Of a stretch of DNA of 64,000 nucleotides, positions 30,943 to 45,400 are shown in pieces. The stretch spans positions 6,625,501 through 6,689,500 of the forward strand of contig CP126194.1 in the NCBI GenBank assembly GCA_030272155.1. Reading direction: 5' to 3'. How positions within the stretch are numbered: position 1 is the stretch's first letter; the number at the start of each line of letters is the position of its first letter. The DNA comes from Tetradesmus obliquus. Lineage: Eukaryota; Chlorophyta; Chlorophyceae; Sphaeropleales; Scenedesmaceae. The notes below the pieces were generated by a model, which worked only from the letters and a program-made list of their open reading frames with translations, was not told the origin of the DNA and did no database searches. The translations under genes and the position numbers were made by a program.

Positions 30943-33900
30943 TCATAGCTCCTGGCCAGCTGCTAGCGCCTGCAATCGTGCCTGCATAGTGGTGTGCCCA
31001 CCACCACTGAATGGCTGGTATGCTGCTGTGGCATGCTGCGTACGCTGCGCCTCCTCCTGCTGCCGCCGGCGCGCAGCCGCTCTTTGCTTTGAACTAAGAA
31101 GCGCTGTTGACTGCAGCGACGCTTGCTGTGCTGCTGACGCCAGCTGCTTGTCATACTGACGCTGCAGCGAGGTGTGCTGCTGCTGGCGCAGGCCTATCAC
31201 GTGCTGTCGTGCAGCTGCCAGCTTTGCTGCGTTGACATCATCAATCTGCGCCTGCTGAAGACTTGTCACCTGGCGATGCTCGCAGTCGCGCCGCTTACCA
31301 TCTCGCAGCTCCCTGCAATGCCAAGGCATGCATCTAGTCAGCTTACAACTGAACCTGACAGCCAAACGATGACTCTACAACCTGCTTGTGTTGTCTGTTC
31401 TGCTCAGCTCACATGCAGGCAAACGCAAGCGGCAGTGCTCCACCTGACCAGCTGCTGTGCAGGGAAAAGACCCAACACCCCAGCAACACCAGTAGTTATC
31501 CTTGCTGTTCCTGCACGCAGCCAGCTGTAGCAGCAGACGCGGATGCATGCTTGCTCCAGCGCCGGGGCTCACCTGAAGCGCTTGGCCTCCACCACTGATT
31601 CGCCAGCCGCCAGCTGCGTCTGCTCAAACTTGAGCCGCCGCTCCTCGACCGCCACGCGCGCTGCCTCTGCTGCTGCTGCAGCATGCTTGGCCTCAATGCA
31701 GTCAGACAGCGCCAGGGCATTGGCCTCCGTGCGCTGCAGCACCGCATCTGCTGTGCGCGCCCGCTGAGCCTGCAGCACATGGCAAGGGCAGACGTACACG
31801 ATAGTGTCCACCATAAAGATTGGCGATTGCACTTGTCAGTGAAGCTGCTTGCTGATGCTGCCTGCTCTGCTGCCTGAAGGTCTCACAGCAGTGGCTGCCG
31901 TACCACTGTGCCACGCTCGCTTCACTGCTGCCGACAGTTCTGTGCAAGACGCCGTGCGTCCGTGCATGCTGCAGCTGCTACTGCTGCGCATGCGCGCTGC
32001 GCACCTGTGCTGCTGCCTTGACCAGCTGCGCCTGCGCACTGGCCAGGCGCCGGATGGCTGCCAGCTGCGTCACCTTGCTGCTGAGTGAGGCCTCGCGCGC
32101 CTGGCGCGCCTCAAGGATACGCGCACGCGCACGCGCCTCCTGCAGACATCATGACATGCAGTGCACGCAAGCATGCATGACAGCGCGCAAACATCATCAG
32201 CAGCAGCACCATGCAAGTTGGCAGGTATCATGAGACCCTAACGAGTGTATCTTCAGTTGCCGGCATGTGCGCAGCTCCAACACATCATGTACGCTGAGGC
32301 TGCGTTGACTTCAGGCAACTCTGAATGCGTCAAGAGCAGCTGTGCCGGCTGCGGCTGCGCCTTGCTCACCTCCTCCAGCTGCCGCTGCTTTGCTGCCTCC
32401 AGCCGCACCCGTAGCTCAGCCAGCGACATGGTGTTGTTGATGCCGTGCTCAGGGACCTGCACAGCAGCAGCAGCAGCACCAGCAGCAGCAGCAGCAGCAG
32501 CCAGCAGTGAGCATACAGTCATTGCACTCGGCCACCGTCAAACAGCACGTGTCTGCAGCCAGGCAAGCCATGCAGCAAGTACTGTTGCTGCGTACCAGGT
32601 GGATGAAGCCACAGGCTTGCGGGCGATACCAGTTACTACTCGTATGCTGCAGAACAGGCCGTGCCACACCACAGCCCACCACAGCTACACACCGCAACAC
32701 TCAGCAACCGGACTCACTGCTGTCGGGTCGAACACTTTGCCCCTGCTCGCGCCGCCAAGCCCATTGTTGCGCGCCCGCGCGGCCTTCTCCAGCCCCCGCA
32801 GCTGCGCGATGATGTCGCGCCGCTCAGCCGCCTCCGCCGCCGCCTGCTCGGAGCGCTGCCGCGCCTCCTCCTGCGCCTGCTGCCGCACCTGCTGCGCTGC
32901 CAGCCGCCGCTCAATGAGTGCCTCCTCCTGCAGCAGCACACAGCAGCAGGAACAGTGAATACTTTACGCTTCCGGCGCACAGCACTAAAACAGCTCAACA
33001 GCTGCCATGCCAGCCAACCACATGCGTAATATCCATGTGCTGCCTGAGTCATCAACCTTCTGCTTCTGCTGGTGGCCCGCACCTGTGCCTGCTTGGCTTT
33101 GGCCCTGTCAGCAGCCACCTCTGCTGCACGCTGCGCATTCGCCTCCTGCTGCTGCTGCCACGCCCACTGGCGCTCCTCCTCCCTGGCAGCACGCGCAGCC
33201 TTCTCTGCGTTGGTGGTGGCGGCCTTGGCAGCTAGCAGCTCTGCCTTGGCCTAGCAGCAATGCAGCACAGCAGCCGCGTCCATAGACCATTTTATTGCAG
33301 AAGCCTTCTTGAAACGCTTTCAGCTGTCATAACCACACAGCAACTGCCCAAAGTATTCATGCGAGCACGTGCAACACATGCATTAAATCCACCTACATAT
33401 GCATGCGGTTGGAAGATGTCGTGGCATGCCAGCAGACAGTCACTGTAGAGTCTACACGTGATGCTGCCCTCCTGGCTTCAGCACGTTGTGGTGCAGCACC
33501 CATGCAGGCGTACAGGTGCCACATGTGCATGTGAAGCCCACCTGTGCAGCTGCGCCTGCTGCAGCTGACATCTCCGACCGCAGCTGCTCCACCCGCGCGG
33601 CCTGCTGCGCAGCATCCGCCTCACGCAGCGCAGCCTGCCACCTGCCAGGCAGCGTAGGCAGCAGCAGATGCACCAGCAGCCAGACACAACAGGGCTTGAT
33701 TGCTGCACGCTGCCAGCCTGCAGATGCAACATGCACTGGACGGCTGCGCCTGCCGCTGTGCTACACGATACCCCTCAGCACACAACGTCCCGGTGCACCT
33801 GCCCAGCATCAACATGATGACATGATGTTACAGAGCAAGCCACACCAACACATACACACCATTGCCAACGCCCTGACTCACCTGTCAAATGCAGCGGTGT

Positions 33901-36900
33901 CTCGCAGCTCTGCCTCATACTTCTGCAGTGCGGCAGCTTCGGCAGCCTGCTTGCGCTTGTACAGCGCATCCTCGCGCAGCACTGCAGCAGCATTCAGCCG
34001 CACCTGCGCAGACATCAGCATGCATGTGCATGACCACAAGCCCTTAGCTGTGCCGCTGCCAGGCGCATCCCAAAGTCGCAAAGTCTGCGCCCGCAACCGA
34101 ACTGAACCTCAGGTTCCTGCAAGTTGCTGGTTGGCTGTTGCTGCTGTTGGGGACACGCACAGCGCAGCGTCACACGCAGCATGCCCATGCTGCAACTTTG
34201 TGGCACGACAGGCGCAGCAAGCTTACGCTGCCCCACCAGTTGTGAGCTGTTGCCCAGCTTGCGAATCCATCTAGCTGAAAACGCTGGACTGACTAGATGG
34301 CCCAGAGTGAGGCTCGCGTGTCACACCCATAGCATACATGCGCACCTCTGCTGTAGGCGGCGGGGGTGCTGGGCGCGCCTGGGGCCGTGCCGCCAGCTCA
34401 GCAGCCAGCTCCGCCTCCAGCTCAGCACGCACAGCATCGCTGTGCATGGGCCGCTCCAGCACGCGCAGCTTGAACGGCTGGAACCTGATGACAGCAAAAA
34501 CAGCAGTGTAAAGGGCAGCCACACATGAGGTAGCGTGCAGTGAGTTGAAGACACATGGTGTTGCTTCGGAACGTCTGCGATGCACGACGGCTCTACACAG
34601 CCTTGCTGCCCAAATGCCTCTGCCCCTTCTGCTGTTGGCTGACCGCAACTGCATGCCAGCATCACTGGCCGCGAAATTCTGCAGTGCAAAACTGAAGCCA
34701 CACCTTCACTAGACACGCTGCCGAGCACCTGCTGTTCGTCTGTTACATGCGACCACAACAGCTGGCGCCACTGCAAGCCCCCAACTTGCCTGGGGTCCGC
34801 CTGCCGCGCAGCTGCTGCCTGCCTGTGCGCTGCCCTGGCTGCCTCTATCGCCAGCTGCTCCTTGGTAGGCCCCGGCTGGAATTTTGGCGGCGGTTTAGGT
34901 TTCACGGCAGGCGGCACTGGCTCCGCCTGCGGCAGTGGCTTGGGGCAGGGCTGCGAGAGCTTAAACTCCTGCGGCACGGTGGGCGCTGGCTTGCGGCACC
35001 TGGCTGGGCTGCTGCCTGCTCTGCCACTGCTGCTGCTGCTGCTGGCTTCCTGCAAGCAGTGAGGACACCTTGTATGTTCAACTCGCTGAAGCAAGTGTGA
35101 GTGAAGGAAGCAACAAAAACGCTTTTGAGGCAGCAGCTGCGCAGGGTGCAGAGATAGTGCGTGTTCAAGCACAGCACCACTGCTACCTGCAAGTGATAAT
35201 GCGGCAGAGTCTTTGCCACTAGGCCCTATGCTTCACACCTGCTGCTGCTCTTGCTGCTGTGTGAAGTACACCTGCGCCCTCAGCTTTGCCAGTAGAGGGT
35301 CGACTTCTGCCTGCCAGGACAGCAGGCCAGCGATGGTGCCTTCCACAAACTGCAGACGCACAATGAATAGGCATACTGCTCGGGCCCTTGACAGGACGGC
35401 GGCTTGTACTGTTGCGGTTATAAGCCTTAGGGTCTCAGGCATGTGCAGGCGACATTTGCTAGTGCGCAGCCTTCTATCTCGCTGCTATTGCACCATTCCC
35501 TGTCCCGCTGGTGCTGCTGCTGCCGCCACCACCGCCACATACGCTCAGGAGCTGCTTGTCTTTGCAGGAGAAACCCTGGCCGCTGGTTTGCATGCATGAC
35601 TGGTCAACTGCTCATGTTGCTGCTGTTGAAGCTGCTCAAACTCCGTTCTGCTGCTGCTGATGCTTGCCTGCAGGCAAATGACGACTGTGGTTCAAAGCTA
35701 CTAAGGCCGCACTACTGCTGCTGCTGCTGCTGGCGCTGCGCACCTCCTTGTCGTAGACCTGCAGCCAGTCCTCCCTGCAGGTCTGCTGCAGCCTGCTGCC
35801 ATTGAAAAGGTACTGCAGCAGCAACAGCACCTTCTGTGCATCTTGAGCCTCCAGCAGTAGCCTGTACAAGATGTCAGCAGCGGTCAAACATGGTCGCACA
35901 TGGCAGATGCAGCATGTAGTACTGCGCCATGGCTATCGCCAAGGCATCATGCCCTTAGAAGCAATGTTGAACCTGACACCTGACACAGCAGCGAGACGCA
36001 GCTGTTGTGTCAAGACAGGGCAAGCGCTGGCTTAAGTATGTTGAGTTCCTGGCGAGTACATGCGTTTGTGCTGTGTTCAAGCACATGTAAGCAGTTGCTG
36101 CTGCTGCTGGCGCATGCTCCTGCAAGGGCTGCCGCTCCAGTCCCAGACACCAGTGTTGCTGTGGCAGCAGCCGAATCAGCACTGGACCCTCAGACCATTA
36201 CAGCTAGCACTGCAGCGCCGTCTGCATGGCGTGTGGCTCTGCTTCCAGGTGCCTGGCCACACCTGAAGGTAGGGAAGGTGAGTTCCTGCAGCCTGAAAGC
36301 TGCAAGGTAAGTGAGCACTCGGTACTTTACTGCATCTGCCCGCAGCGCAGTGCCCCTGCAGGAGCAGGAGGTTGCAAGCAGCACCACAGTGTGAGTGCAT
36401 GTGGTGATTGCTGCTGTTGTGTCTGCTCCAGCTGCAGTTCGCGCTGCTCTCTGTGTGTTAGCTTGCACGTTGTGCTGCTCAGCAGTGCTGGAGACAGAGC
36501 TATGCAGCTGCTATGCTTGCTGACAGACAGTGCTATGTTGCACCTGTTGTGATGAAAGAAGGAGTCTAGGAAGCAGTCAAGAAAGCGCCGGTATCTTGTG
36601 ACACCGTAAACCACCTGCAGGAGCAGTACACAGCAGTGCATGATGGATGCGTGCCCAGGCTGTTGTCTGTTGAGGGCAGGCTGCTGCTTGCAGAAGTGTA
36701 CACGCATGCTGTAATGCTCACCTGTTTAACAAAGCAATTCGCGTCCTCGTCTGCCACGTGCTGCAGGCAGTTGTCTAGATGTGTGTCAAGAGTGCTGCCC
36801 CCGCCACTTCTGCAGAAGCTGCTGTATGCTGATTCACACAAGTCCGCTATTCTCCGAGCTTCAATCTGGTCTTCGTCTGTGCTTAAGCTGGTGATTTTGT

Positions 36901-36952
36901 GGTCTTCCATTTGCTGCTTTCGCGTGCTGCATTGTTGCTCGAAATAGGTCAT
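30943..36952 (-). CDS. CFAP99: Cilia- and flagella-associated protein 99
   Basis: Fifteen exons (36722-36952, 36544-36614, 36263-36355, 35744-35861, 35239-35349, 34790-35049, 34346-34484, 33882-34003, 33542-33641, 33083-33250, 32718-32927, 32370-32456, 32005-32139, 31573-31769, 30943-31312) give 803 residues, phases all kept. The N-terminal 208 residues contain family-like segments: [49 protein letters not shown] and [16 protein letters not shown] Pro-rich linker (about 208-341) has [14 protein letters not shown] and FQPFKL. The rest is an Ala/Gln/Arg/Glu coiled coil with [12 protein letters not shown] near 545. CFAP99 is an axonemal protein conserved in ciliated eukaryotes; its exact role is not well defined. 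Intron 6 uses a GC donor (AG|GCAAGT). Assignment rests on recalled family sequence; the N-terminal half is the more diagnostic part. Confidence 0.82.
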
Positions 36953-39478
36953 GTACGAGCTGGAGGTAGGTCATGCAGCAGTGCTCAGCCACTTTCCGCA
37001 CGCTGCTGATGACAATACTGGGCCAACGGTTTCCACCATATCGTCAGCTTTATCCGAGTTTCGATGGGCAGGCAGTATGTCATAACTAAGTGACCAGACC
37101 ATGTGCTTCGAGCTGTCAGCACTGCTGGCCAAACCTGCCATGGTTGTACCACAACATTCAGAGAGCATATCATGCCATAGCATGCAGATTGCTGTTTACA
37201 GGTTCAAAAAATTCAAGTTCAGATTGCCCAAGCTGCGCAGTACAACTTGATAAACATGAAGCATGAACTTCATAGCCAGGTATGCAAGGTATGCATGCAG
37301 CTGGAACAGTAAAACCGCCACTGCAGCCATCACCGCGCCACCAGCCTCGCTATCAACCTCTGACCACGGAATTTTGCTTGATCAGCCTGAACTATCCTGA
37401 TCCTACACACACGTGCGGGCTGCAGCCTGCTGGCACCCCCAACTCTATTGAGCTCAAACGCAGATATCTGCGCATCGATGCGCAAGACTCCAGAAACTGA
37501 GGTCAATCAACACCATGCAGGCACCACCTACAGCAGCTTGAAAGCAGGGCTGAGGGGTCTGTCGTGGCGTATGCCGCGTGAACACACCATGTACCCGTCC
37601 ATCCATCTATCAAACATCAGGGCTGCACAGCGCTGCGCGGTTGCGGACAATTCACAGGCAGCGGCTGCAAGGATTGCCAATGGCAACATGCGTCGGGAAC
37701 CGTGTAGACACCGTCTGACGCATTCAATCCCATCAGAAGTGCGTGGAAAGGAGCGCTTTGAAATGAGAGCACTCTGAATGACAGCCTGCACAATGCCTGG
37801 CACGCCAGCGACTACTAAGAACATTATACTAGTGTGTGCCACATTGCAACATCTATGCCTGCGTTGATCAGGCACGCACGCAAAGCACGCCCTTCAGACT
37901 GGGAAAGCCAATTAAATGTGCAGACAAAGCCCAACGTGTGGCTGCAGCATGGTGCTCAGTCCACTGATGCATGATGAGCTGCACAGGCACTGTGCATGTG
38001 ACAACATGAAATTGCAGAAAACAGCTGCACCCAATTTGCATAGGTTGAAGCAGATGTGCGGCCACTGCGGCAAGGCACAACAGAAGATGCAGACATGCTG
38101 CGTTCACCAGACAGGCTACAGCATCTGCAACTGGTTTGCTGTTCACGGCTGCTCCGCACATCACAATCTTTCTGGTCTAGTCCAAAGGACTCTGGTACTA
38201 CTGTGTAATTGATCGCAATGTTAGGCCAGCAGCACACAGCAACCAGCAAAGCCTAATGCAAGGCAAGGCACAGCAGCAGGGCATACCAACAAGCGTGTGA
38301 ACCCAAAAGGAGGGGATGCATACCCAAGGGATAAATGATGGTGTAGTCCCTTCTGTTGCCGCTCCATTGGGGCGCGGGGCCGATGGTGTTGATGCTATGG
38401 CTTGATGGGTGACATGATGATGACCCAAGGGATATGGAGCACTGTGTGGCATCCACTGAATGACGGTGGTGGTGAGCTGCATCGTGTAGGGTGCAGACAT
38501 TCAGTCCTCCAACATGTGCAGAACCCACTCACAGGAGGCACATCACAAGCAACCAAGCAGACATGCATGTTATGTCATATGACAAAGCCTGCATGGAAGC
38601 AGTGCAGCAGTAATGCACACGCTTACACGGGTTGACGCGTGAACCTCACTCTGCAGATGCAGATGCAACTGCTCAACCTGGCTGCATGCGCAAATGCAGC
38701 AACAGCAGTCTGTGTAGCTGCTAGTGTGCTTGACAACCCGCACAATCACAGTAAGTAATTTGCTTCTTGTTTTAAATATAAATGCCAGCACCAGGACTCT
38801 CACATCGCCTTGCCCCTGTACACCCCTGCCATGGCATTGCTCAAGATTGTTGGTAGTTATATGTATCATTGTCTGAAGACTGCTAATGAATTCCCTGCGT
38901 GCGCACACCGGCTGTGGCAAGGTTCCTGCAAACACAGTCGCATCAAATCAAGGCTGTCTGCTATAATGTGCCATGCCACTGCAACAAAACAGAGCTGTGA
39001 TACATACTGGCTGATATGTGCAGCAAGCACATGCCATAAGGTGCTTGCTACGGCATTGGATGTACATCCACATGTGGGTCTCACAGCATGGCCATGAACT
39101 GCCATTGCAATCAGCAGGAGCCACCTGCGCCTCACAAAATTGAATGAGGCATGCAACGTAGAATAATGCAAAAGCCAAAAAAAGTTATGCAGTACATAGT
39201 AATGGGTAAGTAACTTGCCATGCAGTAAAACATATACAACGTGCATCAGCCAAGGAAGAGCAACAATGTCTCCACAGATGCAAGCGCAGCGCACAACACA
39301 GCTGTGCACCTGCTGAGGCCCTCACAGGCGACAAATGGCTGCTTGGCATGTTTAGCTGGCAAACAATTGTGCTGCTGCTGCCGCTGCTGCCGCTGCTTGG
39401 CGCCTTGGCATGGGGAAACCCGCAGCAGCTGGCGACAACACCCAACCACAGCTACATCATTGTCATGCCACCGCCTGC
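36953..39478. other. Intergenic region between CFAP99 and the giant secreted protein
   Basis: Both neighbours are on the minus strand, so the CFAP99 promoter lies at the low-coordinate end and the 3' flank of the giant gene at the high end. Short open frames on both strands lack recognisable domains or phase-consistent splice sites. I see no repeat or RNA gene. Confidence 0.45.
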
Positions 39479-42400
39479 TCAGCGCCTGAGCCGTCTCCTG
39501 CCACTTGCAGAAGCTTCCTGGCATGATGCGCCGTCCTGCGTCCTCTGGGGGAACTGCTCCGGGCAGATTGTGTCAGCAGTGCAGCCTACCCAGCCACCAC
39601 TGCTGTCAACCAGCTGCAGCCCTTCGTAGCCCGGGACATCACTGCAACTGGTGCTACCAGAGCTTTCTGGGCTTTGAATGCACAGCTCCAGGTCACCTAG
39701 GGCTCCAAACAGGTTGAAGTTGTGTCCGCCAAGCCCCTGACTGCACTGGCTGCGGGTGGATAAGCAGCCCTTTGGGTCATTCACTGCATCATCAAGACTG
39801 CCATAGACCGTCACAATGAAGTCATTAGGGCAGATACCAAAGCCGCAGCCGACAACCTGTCCAAGGTCCCACACAGGGTAAGCCTTCACACCATTAGCAT
39901 CTACTGTCGTGCTGCAATCGCTCAAGCCACGAACGCAACTCAGGACGTCGGTGTTTGAATTGATCATCAGGGCGGAGTCCGGGCAAGCCAAAGTGTTCTT
40001 CTTGACGCAGCCTACTGTTGCGGCTCCAGCAGACCCATCCGACTTGACAGGCACAGTGTACATGCCGTCTGCCATTGTCTGGTTGCAGCTGGCAACAACA
40101 CCAGTTGCTCCACGCCAGCAGTGGCTGATAACAACACTGGAATATGCCGATGGTGTGTAATATGGATAACGGAAGGCATCTGGGCAAGCCGATTGACCAG
40201 TCGCAAGGCATGCAATGCGCTGTCCGCTGCCGCCATCACGAGCAGTGATGTTGAATGCAGCTGGACATTCCGCATCAGGTGCAATGCAACCAACGACAGT
40301 GCCATCCACCCCAAGCAACTCAACGTCCGTTGCATTCCTGCACACAACAGGCTTGCCGACATTCTCTGAGCTGCATGAAAGCAGGCTGCCATCCACCAGG
40401 TGCGTTGCATACTGCCATGCACCAGGGCAGCCAGTTGCATTGCCGGCCAGACAACCCTCAAGCTGGCTCGTCCCATTCCACAGGCTAACCCCATAGTCAC
40501 CAATGATCGGCGAGCTTTTCGCCACACTGCTGCAGTCGTGAATTCCTCCATCAATCCAGCAGGCGCGTAGCGTAAAGCTGCCTGCTGATGACTCCCCATA
40601 CAGTGGGAACTGGTAGCCAGATGGGCAGGCAGCAGCAGCACCTTGCGCATTACTGCTTGCAAGGCACCTGGCCAGGGTGTTGTAGCCACTCCACAGTGAG
40701 ATGTACCCTTCAGGGCAGGGCTTCTTGTCACTGAGCGGCCAGCAGTCCACCACTTTGCCTGCCCCATCCACCATCTCAACTACATCTTCAGAATAGCAGT
40801 TGCGCGCGGCCTTGCAGCCGGCAAGCTTGCCGCTGTTGAAGCTTGCCTCAGGGAATGATGCTGGACATGACGTAGCGCCATTCTGAACACAGCCGATGGT
40901 TACGCCAGAGCTGCGATCTGTAATGGCGATGTCATATTGATCGCCAGGGTTGGATCCACTGTTGCCACAGCTGCTCTTCATGTCTGTCTCCCAGCAGCTG
41001 CTGATGCTCAGTGTGCTGCTTGCAGAATCGAATGAGTAGAAGGGGAAGTTGAAGTTGGCTGGGCAGGTCTGCAGCTGCGGCATGCATTTGGCCACCTGTG
41101 CCGTGCCACTGCTCACTCTCCGTGCTGCTGCTGGGTGGGACTGAGGGCAGGCTTGGCCATCCATTATGCAGTCAACTGTGCTGCCATCTGCATTGATGAC
41201 AGGCACATACCCCGCCCAGCAGGTGATGCTCATAGGGATGTCAACAGAGCTGCAACCATACAACGCACCGCTCCCGAGGCTTGTTGTGTATGGGTAGTTC
41301 CCTGGGCATGTGGCGAGCCCCCGCATGCATACTGTCAGGCTGCTGCCGTTTGTCAGCTTGACTGCACTTGCAGGACACTCGCCGATGCTGCTGCCTGTGT
41401 CAATGCAGCCGGCCAGCTTGCTGCCATCTTGCAGCGCCACTCGGAAGGGCGCGTAGGATGCAGCGCACACGTAATCTGTTTGCTGGGATGACGCAGGCTC
41501 TGGGCGGCACTCTGCTGCCACTGAGGGGCTCCCGCCGTACATTGTAAGGTAGCCAGATGGGCACGGGGTGTTGGCACTGCTGGCAACCAGGCATTGAATG
41601 AGGCTGAAGCCATCAGCCGTCTTGACAGGCAATGTAGCACTGCCAGGGCAGCTGGTGGTGTTAGAGGGCAGGCACTGCAGCAGCTGTGTTCCATCAAATG
41701 CTGCGATGGAGTGATCTGGCTGGATGCACTCACAGGAATTTGTGGTGCGGTTGGGAGTGATGTTGGCAATGGAGGAGCAGTCGACCTCCTGTGGTTGTTG
41801 AAGCAGGTGCAAAAGCAGCAGCAGCAGCACAACATGTTAGCTGTAGATAACTCAGCTATTCCCATGTTGACAACTGTGCGTGGACACGTTGTTATCTTTG
41901 ATTGCAGTGCTGATGCAATGCACATGCATGGCCTGCATTTGATATTGCACACTGCACCAATGCAGGTACGCTATATCCGGCAGAGTACAATTCAGCTGCA
42001 ACAAGCCCTGTTTCATAATGTGATCAGCATTAGAGAAGGCTACAGAGGGCTGCTACGCCGCCCACTCACACAGCACGTTGCGTTGCTCAAGACCAAGATG
42101 CTTGCTGCATCCTGCCTCAGCAGTGAGCCTTGAGGGCAGCTCCAGGGCGTTGCTTTGCCATCAGCATCCAATACACCTGTTGCAGCACACGATGCGAGCA
42201 CCACTGCTGGCACTGCGCAGGTGCCGCTGACGCTCCAGTTGCCGCTGGCTGTGCACTCTGCTGTGTAGCCATCACCAACGGCGCCTGATGTGCAGTCCAG
42301 TGTGCAGTTGGTGCCGACTGTGGCGTTGCTGCAGCTGCTGTTCCAGCCCGCCTCAGCAGCGCTGGCTTGCAGCGGTGGCTGGCCCTCGCAGAGCACCACT

Positions 42401-45400
42401 GCTGGCAGTGAGCAGGCGCCGCTGACGCTCCAGTTGCCGCTGGCTGTGCACTCTGCTGTGTAGCCATCACCAACAGCGTCTGATGCGCAGTCCATTGTGC
42501 AGTTGGTGCCGACTGTGGCGTTGCTGCAGCTGCTGTTCCAGCCCGCCTCAGCAGCGCTGGCTTGCAGCGGTGGCTGGCCCTCGCAGAGCACCACTGCTGG
42601 CACTGCGCAGGTGCCGCTGACGCTCCAGTTGCCGCTGGCTGTGCACTCTGCTGTGTAGCCATCACCAACGGCGCCTGATGTGCAGTCCAGTGTGCAGTTG
42701 GTGCCGACTGTGGCGTTGCTGCAGCTGCTGTTCCAGCCCGCCTCAGCAGCGCTGGCTTGCAGCGGTGGCTGGCCCTCGCAGAGCACCACTGCTGGCAGTG
42801 AGCAGGCGCCGCTGACGCTCCAGTTGCCGCTGGCTGTGCACTCTGCTTTGTAGCCATCACCAACGGCGCCTGATGCGCAGTCCAGTGTGCAGTTGGTGCC
42901 GACTGTGGCGTTGCTGCAGCTGCTGTTCCAGCCCGCCTCAGCAGCGCTGGCTTGCAGCGGTGGCTGGCCCTCGCAGAGCACCACTGCTGGCAGTGCGCAG
43001 GCGCCGCTGACGCTCCAGTTGCCGCTGGCTGTGCACTCTGCTGTGTAGCCATCACCAACAGCGTCTGATGCGCAGTCCAGTGTGCAGTTGGTGCCGACTG
43101 TGGCGTTGCTGCAGCTGCTGTTCCAGCCCGCCTCAGCAGCGCTGGCTTGCAGCGGTGGCTGGCCCTCGCAGAGCACCACTGCTGGCAGTGCGCAGGCGCC
43201 GCTGACGCTCCAGTTGCCGCTGGCTGTGCACTCTGCTGTGTAGCCATCACCAACAGCGTCTGATGCGCAGTCCAGTGTGCAGTTGGTGCCGACTGTGGCG
43301 TTGCTGCAGCTGCTGTTCCAGCCCGCCTCAGCAGCGCTGGCTTGCAGCGGTGGCTGGCCCTCGCAGAGCACCACTGCTGGCAGTGCGCAGGCGCCGCTGA
43401 CGCTCCAGTTGCCGCTGGCTGTGCACTCTGCTGTGTAGCCATCACCAACAGCGTCTGATGTGCAGTTCAGTGTGCAGTTGGTGCCGACTGTGGCGTTGCT
43501 GCAGCTGCTGTTCCAGCCCGCCTCAGCAGCGCTGGCTTGCAGCGGTGGCTGGCCCTCGCAGAGCACCACTGCTGGCAGTGCGCAGGCGCCGCTGACGCTC
43601 CAGTTGCCGCTGGCTGTGCACTCTGCTGTGTAGCCATCACCAATGGCGTCTGATGCGCAGTCCAGTGTGCAGTTGGTGCCGACTGTGGCGTTGCTGCAGC
43701 TGCTGTTCCAGCCCGCCTCAGCAGCGCTGGCTTGCAGCGGTGGCTGGCCCTCGCAGAGCACCACTGCTGGCAGTGCGCAGGCGCCGCTGACGCTCCAGTT
43801 GCCGCTGGCTGTGCACTCTGCTGTGTAGCCATCACCAACGGCGCCTGATGTGCAGTCCAGTGTGCAGTTGGTGCCGACTGTGGCGTTGCTGCAGCTGCTG
43901 TTCCAGCCCGCCTCAGCAGCGCTGGCTTGCAGCGGTGGCTGGCCCTCGCAGAGCACCACTGCTGGCAGTGCGCAGGCGCCGCTGACGCTCCAGTTGCCGC
44001 TGGCTGTGCACTCTGCTGTGTAGCCATCACCAACAGCGTCTGATGCGCAGTCCAGTGTGCAGTTGGTGCCGACTGTGGCGTTGCTGCAGCTGCTGTTCCA
44101 GCCCGCCTCAGCAGCGCTGGCTTGCAGCGGTGGCTGGCCCTCGCAGAGCACCACTGCTGGCAGTGCGCAGGCGCCGCTGACGCTCCAGTTGCCGCTGGCT
44201 GTGCACTCTGCTTTGTAGCCATCACCAACGGCGTCTGATGCGCAGTCCAGTGTGCAGTTGGTGCCGACTGTGGCGTTGCTGCAGCTGCTGTTCCAGCCCG
44301 CCTGAGCAGCGCTGGCTTGCAGCGGTGGCTGGCCCTCGCAGAGCACCACTGCTGGCAGTGCGCAGGCGCCGCTGACGCTCCAGTTGCCGCTGGCTGTGCA
44401 CTCTGCTGTGTAGCCATCACCAACGGCGCCTGATGTGCAGTCCAGTGTGCAGTTGGTGCCGACTGTGGCGTTGCTGCAGCTGCTGTTCCAGCCCGCCTCA
44501 GCAGCGCTGGCTTGCAGCGGTGGCTGGCCCTCGCAGAGCACCACTGCTGGCAGTGCGCAGGCGCCGCTGACGCTCCAGTTGCCGCTGGCTGTGCACTCTG
44601 CTGTGTAGCCATCACCAACGGCGTCTGATGCGCAGTCCAGTGTGCAGTTGGTGCCGACTGTGGCGTTGCTGCAGCTGCTGTTCCAGCCCGCCTGAGCAGC
44701 GCTGGCTTGCAGCGGTGGCTGGCCCTCGCAGAGCACCACTGCTGGCAGTGCGCAGGCGCCGCTGACGCTCCAGTTGCCGCTGGCTGTGCACTCTGCTGTG
44801 TAGCCATCACCAACAACGTCTGATGCGCAGTCCAGTGTGCAGTTGGTGCCGACTGTGGCGTTGCTGCAGCTGCTGTTCCAGCCCGCCTGAGCAGCGCTGG
44901 CTTGCAGCGGTGGCTGGCCCTCGCAGAGCACCACTGCTGGCAGTGAGCAGGCGCCGCTGACGCTCCAGTTGCCGCTGGCTGTGCACTCTGCTGTGTAGCC
45001 ATCACCAACGGCGTCTGATGTGCAGTCCAGTGTGCAGTTGGTGCCGACTGTGGCGTTGCTGCAGCTGCTGTTCCAGCCCGCCTCAGCAGCGCTGGCTTGC
45101 AGCGGTGGCTGGCCCTCGCAGAGCACCACTGCTGGCAGTGCGCAGGCGCCGCTGACGCTCCAGTTGCCGCTGGCTGTGCACTCTGCTGTGTAGCCATCAC
45201 CAACGGCGCCTGATGTGCAGTCCAGTGTGCAGTTGGTGCCGACTGTGGCGTTGCTGCAGCTGCTGTTCCAGCCCGCCTCAGCAGCGCTGGCTTGCAGCGG
45301 TGGCTGGCCCTCGCAGAGCACCACTGCTGGCAGTGCGCAGGCGCCGCTGACGCTCCAGTTGCCGCTGGCTGTGCACTCTGCTGTGTAGCCATCACCAACG

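Noticed and set aside
36953..39478. Several 60-147-codon frames on both strands
   Set aside because: No recognisable domains, and no donor/acceptor pairs that extend them in phase.
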